Positions 14,898-20,204 of a stretch of 20,204 nucleotides of DNA are shown here, piece by piece. The stretch lies in contig CAZRFK010000031.1 in assembly GCA_964599275.1 (NCBI GenBank), positions 1-20,204 on the forward strand. The letters are read 5' to 3'. Origin of the DNA: PUMD01 sp964599275 (GTDB lineage Bacteria; Bacillota; Sulfobacillia; SLMV01). The notes under the pieces are model-generated. The model saw only the letters and a list, made by a program, of their open reading frames with translations. It ran no database searches and had not been told where the DNA came from. The position numbers were made by a program, and so were the translations under genes. Numbering within the stretch: the first letter of the stretch is position 1; every line of letters starts with the position of its first letter.

Positions 14898-15341
14898 GTG
14901 GCAGAAGTCAAAGTTTCAGTTGATGTAGGTGCCAACCCTGAGACTTGCTATAAAATTGCGAGTGAAATGGAGCAGTTTCCCGAGTTTATGTCCGATGTGG
15001 AAGATGTGACGGTGGAAGATCAGGGAGAGGACTGGACACTCACCCGATGGAAGTCTCAGTTTCAGGGGCGTCCCATCGAGTGGGTAGAACGGGATGAATT
15101 TGATGATGAAAATCTTCTCATCACTTTTGAACAGACTGAAGGAGATCTGAAGACCTTCACCGGGCGGTGGTCGTTTGCTGATGATGGCGAAGGAGGATGC
15201 AAGATAGCCCTTAGTGTGGAAGCCAGTCTCGGAATACCTGTTCTCTCTGCGGCTCTGGACCCCATGGTGGAAAAAGCTGTCACCGAAAACTGTGAGCAGA
15301 TGCTTCAAGCTATTAAAGCGAGGGCTGAAGAGAAGGAATAG
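14898..15341 (+). CDS. SRPBCC (COQ10/RatA-like, START-type) protein
   Basis: The 147-residue product fits the polyketide cyclase/dehydrase family. Helix-grip features are the opening strand EVKVSVDVGANPETCYKIASEMEQFPEFMSDVEDV, a central WTLTRWKSQFQGRPIEWVERDEF, the strand pair TFEQTEGDLKTFTGRWSF, and a long C-terminal helix (PMVEKAVTENCEQMLQAIKAR). Relatives bind hydrophobic ligands (COQ10) or act on ribosomes (RatA). No catalytic residues are recognisable. It is rich in acidic residues. The GTG start is preceded by GAGGAGG about seven bases upstream. It sits between aminotransferase and deacylase genes with gaps of 26 and 40 nt, so a role as ligand carrier for that pathway is possible but unproven. 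Confidence 0.8.
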   Translation: MAEVKVSVDVGANPETCYKIASEMEQFPEFMSDVEDVTVEDQGEDWTLTRWKSQFQGRPIEWVERDEFDDENLLITFEQTEGDLKTFTGRWSFADDGEGGCKIALSVEASLGIPVLSAALDPMVEKAVTENCEQMLQAIKARAEEKE

Positions 15342-15381
15342 ATATCTCAGCGTCGGTTCGCAGATGAGAGGATGATATCGG

Positions 15382-16989
15382 GTGTTGGATCTGGTTGTCA
15401 GTGGAGGCTACATTGTTGACGGAACAGGAGCAGCTGGTTTTGTTGGCGAACTGGGTATAGACAACGGCAAAATAGTGTCAGTGAAACGGCAGACAGGTCA
15501 GATGCAGGGGAGGCAGACCATAGACGCGGAGGACCTGGTGATTGCACCAGGCTTTATAGATATCCATACCCACGCCGATAGAAATATTCTTCAGCGTCCT
15601 TATGCGGTGAATTATGTGACCCAGGGAGTAACGACAGTGGCAGGCGGTAACTGTGGCAGTTCACTGGCGCCCCTGAGCGAAAAAATACAGAAAAGGTTGG
15701 CCGAGCGTTACAGCGATCAGCAGGATTCAGTTCAGTTTGACTGGACCAATATGAATGGATACCTGGACCAGGTGGAAAACAGAAAGATAGGCATCAATTT
15801 CGCTACTTTCGTTGGTCAGGGTAATCTCAGGGCCGCGGTATTGGGAACCGAAGATGTTCCTGCTGATGCACAGCAGATCGAAAAACAGCAGAAATTGCTC
15901 CGTGAATCGATTGAGCAGGGAGCAGTGGGGGTATCAACTGGGCGTCGTTATCCGCCTGGAAGTTACGCAAGTGATGAGGAAGTGTGCAGCCTGCTTTCTG
16001 CGTTATCCCCGTATGGACTGCTTTACACATCGCACATAAAGAACCAGGATGTTGACATTGTAGAATCTATCAATGAGCTGTTCGAGGCCGGTGCGGCCAA
16101 TGACATCCCCGTTCAGCTGACGCATTTGAAAGTCTGCGGAAAGAATAACTGGGGACAGGCGGACATGATAAACCGCATGATGGAGACGGCCCGCCGCCAA
16201 GGAATTGATGTCCACAGTGATGTTTACCCCTATACCTTTACCGCTTTGTCCTCGGCCTCCCGGCTGCTGCCGGAAGAATATGCCCAGATGAGCCGACAGG
16301 AGCAGTTGGAATGCCTGCGCGATGAATGTCGCCGAGCGGAAGTCCTGAAGGAGTTTAAGCAGTGGGGACAGGAGAATCCAGTTCGCGCCCGCTCCATAGG
16401 ACAGACCGGTATTGTGTGGGCCAAATGTACTGATGAGCTGGAGGGGCTGTCCCTCAGTGAGGCAGCCGACGGTGCCGACGATCGTTTCAGTGCTTGGCTG
16501 GATATTCTGGAGAGAAACCAGATGCGCGTGTATACCGCAGGAATCATGGATGAAAATGATGTCCAGGCTTTCCTGGAGCACGATTACGCTATGGTGGGGA
16601 GCGATGGCATAGTAGCAGATCCATGTGAGAACGACGAACTCGGCAATCATCCACGAAATTTCGGGACGTTTGCTCGCGTTCTCGGGCGTTATGTTCGGCA
16701 GAAGCACCTGATGACAATGGAGGATGCGGTTCATAAGATGACTGGTATGCCGGCAGACCGGCTGCAGTTGACCCGGCGCGGACTGCTCAGGGAAGGATAC
16801 TGGGCTGACCTGGTGATCTTTGATGAGGGTGAAGTGGGGGATAAGAGCACTGTTGATAACCCTGCGGATGGCGCGGTCGGGTTTAAAAAGGTGCTGGTCA
16901 ACGGCACCACAGTAGTTTCTGATGATGAGGCCATAAAAAATGCTCTGCCCGGTCAGGTGCTGCGCTTTGACGGCTGCGGAGTTCGTTAA
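15382..16989 (+). CDS. N-acyl-D-amino-acid deacylase (D-aminoacylase family)
   Basis: This 535-residue member of the amidohydrolase superfamily would remove acyl groups from N-acyl-D-amino acids. It opens LVVSGGYIVDGTG, typical of the family. Metal-site residues visible are H62 and H64 (DIHTHADRN), C91 (GGNCGSS), H218 (YTSHIK), H248 (THLKVCGKNNWG) and D408 (MVGSDG). The family-typical SDVYPYT (279-285) and NHPRNFGTFARVLG (422-435) are also present. Length matches characterised D-aminoacylases (about 480-540). The GTG start has GAGAGG about ten bases upstream. It is the last gene of the aminotransferase-SRPBCC unit and is followed by a canonical terminator. Some relatives are dihydroorotase-like or N-acyl-D-glutamate deacylases, so acyl-chain and side-chain preference are open. 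Confidence 0.9.
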   Translation: MLDLVVSGGYIVDGTGAAGFVGELGIDNGKIVSVKRQTGQMQGRQTIDAEDLVIAPGFIDIHTHADRNILQRPYAVNYVTQGVTTVAGGNCGSSLAPLSEKIQKRLAERYSDQQDSVQFDWTNMNGYLDQVENRKIGINFATFVGQGNLRAAVLGTEDVPADAQQIEKQQKLLRESIEQGAVGVSTGRRYPPGSYASDEEVCSLLSALSPYGLLYTSHIKNQDVDIVESINELFEAGAANDIPVQLTHLKVCGKNNWGQADMINRMMETARRQGIDVHSDVYPYTFTALSSASRLLPEEYAQMSRQEQLECLRDECRRAEVLKEFKQWGQENPVRARSIGQTGIVWAKCTDELEGLSLSEAADGADDRFSAWLDILERNQMRVYTAGIMDENDVQAFLEHDYAMVGSDGIVADPCENDELGNHPRNFGTFARVLGRYVRQKHLMTMEDAVHKMTGMPADRLQLTRRGLLREGYWADLVIFDEGEVGDKSTVDNPADGAVGFKKVLVNGTTVVSDDEAIKNALPGQVLRFDGCGVR

Positions 16990-17026
16990 CATTCTCAGAT
17001 TATAGTTCACTGCTACAACTCTGTGT

Positions 17027-17072
17027 AAAAACCCAGCTGGAAAGGTTGCTCCTGACCCGGCTGGGTTTTTTT
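17027..17072 (+). terminator. Rho-independent terminator
   Basis: CCCAGCTGG (17032-17040) pairs with CCGGCTGGG (17057-17065) through nine positions, including one G-T. Five A precede it and seven T follow (17066-17072). It lies 38 nt after the deacylase stop. This is the only textbook intrinsic terminator in the window. The remaining spacer to 17189 shows no clear promoter. Confidence 0.9.
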
Positions 17073-17189
17073 GATCAGAGATTGCAGGTGCAGATGGCCA
17101 ACACTCTACTGCCCTTCGACTTGAATGGAGTTGCATGACACATTTTTGCTGATGGGTATATCCTCTGCTCACTGTAGCATTCTAAAGGT

Positions 17190-18311
17190 ATGATGAAGAC
17201 TTGTAATCAGGTTTTATGGGCAGTAAGACCGTGTGCAGGGGGAATGCTCACCCATGTGACAGAAGTGATGAGGCATTTTTCTGCAGATAGGCCGTCCATC
17301 AGCATTGCTGCCCCCGAAGACATCTGCATCGAATTGAAGACGGCTTTAGACGACAGCAAGATTGCTGTGTATCGACTCACTGGTGCCGCATCGCCGGTGA
17401 TGATGGTACAGTATGTACCGCGTCTAGCGCAGATAATTGATGAACAGCAGCCGGACCTGTGCCATGCTCATGGGCTATCCATGGGAATTGCTGCCGCTTT
17501 TGCATCGCGATTGTCCAGAGAGAGCCCTCCGATAGTTGTCACCATGCATAATATGCTGCAGCCATCACTGCCCCAACGAACGGCAGCAGCATATCTTCGT
17601 AGAGAACCTAATATTCGAATATGTGCTGTATCCCGGGCTGTAGCTCAGAGTTGGGAAATTAACGCTGGAACAGATGCTGTTGAAGTAATACCCAATGGCT
17701 GGCCGACCCCACGAGTAAACAAGTCCATCGATGTAAATATATCCTCAGATGTTACATTCCTGTATGTAGGAAGACTATCCCGGGAAAAAGGGGTTGATAT
17801 ATTACTTGACGCAGCCGTTATTTTGTCCCAGATTTCACCTGCTTCGATAAACTGGCGCCTTGACATTGTGGGTGATGGACCCAAAAAAGCTTCGCTTAAA
17901 AAACGCCTGATACAAGAAGAAGCTGCTGAGCATATTCAGTTTCACGGCTGGCAGGATGACGTCGCACCGTACTACCGCCGCTCCCGGGTGCTGATTTTGC
18001 CATCGCGTTGTGAGGGTGCTGGATTGGTGGTGAGTGAGGCAGCAGCTCATGGTCTTCCAGTTATCGCCAGCCGCACAGGAGGTTTGACTGAATTGGTAGG
18101 TGACCGGGAAACTGGTTGGCTGATTCCTCCCGATAATCCGCAGGCGCTGGCCCAGACAATGCTATTTGCCCTGCTGAATCCCCAGATCAGGCTGAAGATG
18201 GCGGCCAACGCCCTGTCGCGAGCACAACAGAAGCCCTCGTGGGATGAGGTGGCACAAAAATGGGAGGAATTCTACTCAGATATTATGGCACAATTTCAGG
18301 AGGAACAGTAA
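17190..18311 (+). CDS. Glycosyltransferase family 4
   Basis: This 373-residue GT-B fold retaining glycosyltransferase has an N-terminal acceptor domain including RPCAGGMLTHV (13-23) and DLCHAHGLSMG (89-99). The linker reads VIPNGW, and the nucleotide-sugar domain reads FLYVGRLSREKGVDILLDA (190-208), DIVGDGP (225-231) and HGWQDDV (252-258). The EX7E motif is E275-E283 in CEGAGLVVSEAAAHGLPVIAS. Family members add a sugar from a nucleotide donor to lipid or polysaccharide acceptors at the inner membrane face. Two adjacent ATGs (17190, 17193) have only a weak AAAGG site, and the second has the better spacing. The stop codon directly abuts the TTG start of the next gene, so the pair is surely co-translated. 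Confidence 0.9.
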   Translation: MMKTCNQVLWAVRPCAGGMLTHVTEVMRHFSADRPSISIAAPEDICIELKTALDDSKIAVYRLTGAASPVMMVQYVPRLAQIIDEQQPDLCHAHGLSMGIAAAFASRLSRESPPIVVTMHNMLQPSLPQRTAAAYLRREPNIRICAVSRAVAQSWEINAGTDAVEVIPNGWPTPRVNKSIDVNISSDVTFLYVGRLSREKGVDILLDAAVILSQISPASINWRLDIVGDGPKKASLKKRLIQEEAAEHIQFHGWQDDVAPYYRRSRVLILPSRCEGAGLVVSEAAAHGLPVIASRTGGLTELVGDRETGWLIPPDNPQALAQTMLFALLNPQIRLKMAANALSRAQQKPSWDEVAQKWEEFYSDIMAQFQEEQ

Positions 18312-20204
18312 TTGCAACTTACAGATCATATTCATAAAGCAGCTGCCTTCTTGGCATTCCTGATTATCGTTGCTGCTGCTGGTAGTCATTTCACTTCCTG
18401 GCGCCCCCTGGCAGCGACCTCAGAAATAGTGCCTCTTTCGGATGCAGAAGTCTGCGCTGCTTCCACTCACAGCATTGTGAGTGAAGAACAACCAGCCCTT
18501 CTGCTTGTGGCGCGGGGTTTGGGCGATGTATTGTTCGGGGAATCGAAACCTTCCTGGATAGACAGCGAGAATTTCAACTGGTCGTTGGCCCTGTTGAATG
18601 TACAGACAGCTGGCGGTCAGTCTCCGGTCGATAAAATGATTACTCTTTCAGCTGGCGCTCCGGCACTTGGGGTGCGAGATCCCATAATTGCCGACAGGGG
18701 TGCACCGCCATGGGGCGATGCGGGTCCCTCAACTGAAACCACAATATCCTCATGGTATGAACGGCAACTCCCTTCAGGTGGAGCAGTAATAGTGGATTAT
18801 CCTCGCCTGAAAAAAAACCAGGAGTCATTGAATTGGCATGTTGAGGTGGGCAGATTGGGAACGGGGTTCAGGGGTGCCGGTACTGAAACCGCGTTTTTGT
18901 CGGCCTCTGCATTTGATAATTCAGGATTTATTCCAGCAGCAGATAGTACCGGAACTGTTGACCATTATTTCTCACTGCAGGAATGCACCGAAGATTTTGC
19001 ACTGCCCGGTGGAAAAAGAACCGATTGGGGGCGTTCAGTGAATTTATTGAATTCGCTTTCTTCTGATCTGGGGTTGGCGGTTATGCAGATCGGCGAGTTC
19101 ACCGCTGTGACAGAACAAGGGACTTGGCTGCCGAACCATTACAGACAAACGGTGATAAGGCGTTCGTTGGATGGTATGAACGACCTTGTCGGCAGGTTGC
19201 TGTCAGAAGGATGGGGACCCATTTTGGTAGTTGACCCCAACCAGTTATCCAGAAGCGGTATGGGCATAATCATGGCTGCAACAGATTCTAAGGCCCTTCT
19301 CAGCAGCAGCACAACACGAAGACCTGGTATCATTTCCCTAGAGGATATAGGAAGTACTCTGCTTGCTGCACACTCAGCGGTTGAAGTCGTTGGGGGTGGA
19401 AGGATCATAGGAATTGCACCAGACCGCAGTCAGGAAGCATTCGCGGTCTTGCAGCATTTGGATGAAAAAGTCAGCAGCGCGTCTGGGCTGCGGGTGCCTC
19501 TGGCACAGGGACTGGCGGCATATGTGGTAATAGTGATTGTGGGAATGTTCTGTTGCTTACATTGGTGGCCCAGATGGTACCCTCTGGCTGTCAAAAATCT
19601 TGCAGCTGCTGCACTGCTTCCGCCAGCGGCAGTGTTGACGCCGGCTCTACAACATGTACTGGGCAATGTGAATTTACCGTGGGTAGGATTTTTGATGTCC
19701 TGGTTTGTGATGCTGGTGTTGGCGCAGAGTATGTATCGATTGTGGGGGCTCAAACCTGCAGTGCTTGGTGTATGTTGGCTGACTGTAATTTTTATATCTG
19801 CTGATCAGGTAACTGGCGGAAAATTGGCGCTGATGTCGCCCCTTGGTTATTGTCCAGCAGCTGGTGCTCGTTATTACGGCATGGGTAATGAATTTTTGGG
19901 CATCTTTTTGGGGGCAGTTGTGATCCTCACTGTGTTGATTGATAGGTTGGAAGTGTTCGACTTTACTCTGGAGCGCGGACGAACTACGGAGTCTGTCTTC
20001 GGAATTTGCTTCCTGTTTTTAATTCTCACGCTGATTGTGGGGCCTTCTTGGGGAAACAACTTCGGAGGAGGACTCCTGGTAATGTTGTGGTTGTTAGCTA
20101 CAATTGGTCAAAATTTGATCTACCGGGAAACTGAGAATATCTTGAAATGGGCTGATGTGGGCAAAATTGGTGCTGGAGCCGTCCTGCTATTGGTTGCTGG
20201 ATTT
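18312..20204 (+). CDS. Large polytopic membrane protein with extracytoplasmic domain (3' end beyond window)
   Basis: The frame from TTG 18312 stays open for 631 codons to the last base of the window. The start follows the glycosyltransferase TAA with no gap, and AGGAGG (18298-18303) lies eight bases upstream. A signal-anchor (about 9-25) is followed by a soluble part of about 370 residues. That part includes ARGLGDVLFG (about 68), GPILVVDPNQLSRSGMGIIM and PGIISLEDIGSTLL. These last two resemble the core of alkaline-phosphatase-fold proteins, without clear metal ligands. From about residue 400 there are at least seven hydrophobic segments, with GARYYGMGNEFLGIFLG near 518-534 between them. Similar uncharacterised proteins occur in anaerobic Bacillota, as I recall, and I know no assigned function. 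Pairing with a GT4 suggests envelope glycan or lipid work. Confidence 0.85.
   Translation, partial: MQLTDHIHKAAAFLAFLIIVAAAGSHFTSWRPLAATSEIVPLSDAEVCAASTHSIVSEEQPALLLVARGLGDVLFGESKPSWIDSENFNWSLALLNVQTAGGQSPVDKMITLSAGAPALGVRDPIIADRGAPPWGDAGPSTETTISSWYERQLPSGGAVIVDYPRLKKNQESLNWHVEVGRLGTGFRGAGTETAFLSASAFDNSGFIPAADSTGTVDHYFSLQECTEDFALPGGKRTDWGRSVNLLNSLSSDLGLAVMQIGEFTAVTEQGTWLPNHYRQTVIRRSLDGMNDLVGRLLSEGWGPILVVDPNQLSRSGMGIIMAATDSKALLSSSTTRRPGIISLEDIGSTLLAAHSAVEVVGGGRIIGIAPDRSQEAFAVLQHLDEKVSSASGLRVPLAQGLAAYVVIVIVGMFCCLHWWPRWYPLAVKNLAAAALLPPAAVLTPALQHVLGNVNLPWVGFLMSWFVMLVLAQSMYRLWGLKPAVLGVCWLTVIFISADQVTGGKLALMSPLGYCPAAGARYYGMGNEFLGIFLGAVVILTVLIDRLEVFDFTLERGRTTESVFGICFLFLILTLIVGPSWGNNFGGGLLVMLWLLATIGQNLIYRETENILKWADVGKIGAGAVLLLVAGF

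Noticed and set aside
17095..17106. AGATGGCCAACA shared with the arm of the 4516-4547 hairpin
   Set aside because: Shared 12-mers are expected by chance several times in a 20-kb window, and the second copy has no paired arm.
16003..17172. A 389-codon open frame on the minus strand opposite the D-aminoacylase
   Set aside because: It runs antisense to a protein with complete family motifs, crosses the intrinsic terminator, has no Shine-Dalgarno, and its translation has no recognisable domain.

Overview
The window looks like chromosome from an anaerobic, amino-acid- and peptide-using bacterium, most likely a Clostridia-like member of the Bacillota. This is an inference from three things. The ribosome-binding sites are strong and purine-rich (AGGAGG/GAGGTG type), GTG and TTG starts are frequent, and the gene content includes indolepyruvate:ferredoxin oxidoreductase, a threonine dehydratase-type enzyme, a D-aminoacylase and a YtrA-type GntR/ABC operon. 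I saw no rRNA, tRNA, CRISPR, prophage or insertion sequence. A 100-N assembly gap lies inside iorA.

Layout. 230-1795 (+): a very small P-loop NTPase followed by a membrane-anchored parallel beta-helix protein. 2035-4391 (-): two translationally coupled, paralogous imidazolonepropionase-like amidohydrolases. The upstream copy has lost the metal-binding histidines. 4573-6948 (-): an operon of GntR/YtrA regulator, ABC ATPase, ABC-2 permease and YbjQ-family protein, behind two palindromic operator candidates. 7095-7220 (+): a possible 41-residue hydrophobic small protein. 7359-8782 (-): an iron-sulfur-flavoprotein-like reductase and a zinc-ribbon methyltransferase. 9006-10770 (+): a threonine/serine dehydratase-like enzyme and an MgtC/SapB membrane protein. 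10833-13340 (-): iorB and iorA. 13594-16989 (+): class III aminotransferase, SRPBCC protein and N-acyl-D-amino-acid deacylase, closed by a canonical intrinsic terminator. 17190-20204 (+): a GT4 glycosyltransferase and a large membrane protein that runs off the window end.

How the parts may work together. The centre of the window reads as amino-acid catabolism. The deacylase would release D-amino acids, the aminotransferase would move amino groups, the dehydratase would deaminate threonine or serine, and IorAB would oxidise aryl 2-oxoacids to aryl-acetyl-CoA with reduced ferredoxin. The two ends concern the cell envelope: a surface beta-helix protein at the left, and a glycosyltransferase plus polytopic membrane protein at the right.

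Most notable points: (1) the coupled amidohydrolase pair, in which one partner keeps the metal ligands and the other does not; (2) the iorA gap, whose two edges share a 12-nt, four-codon overlap that restores one 594-residue frame; (3) the TTG-started membrane protein at the right edge, an unbroken 631-codon frame to the window end; (4) strong hairpins at gene ends that lack the usual T run.
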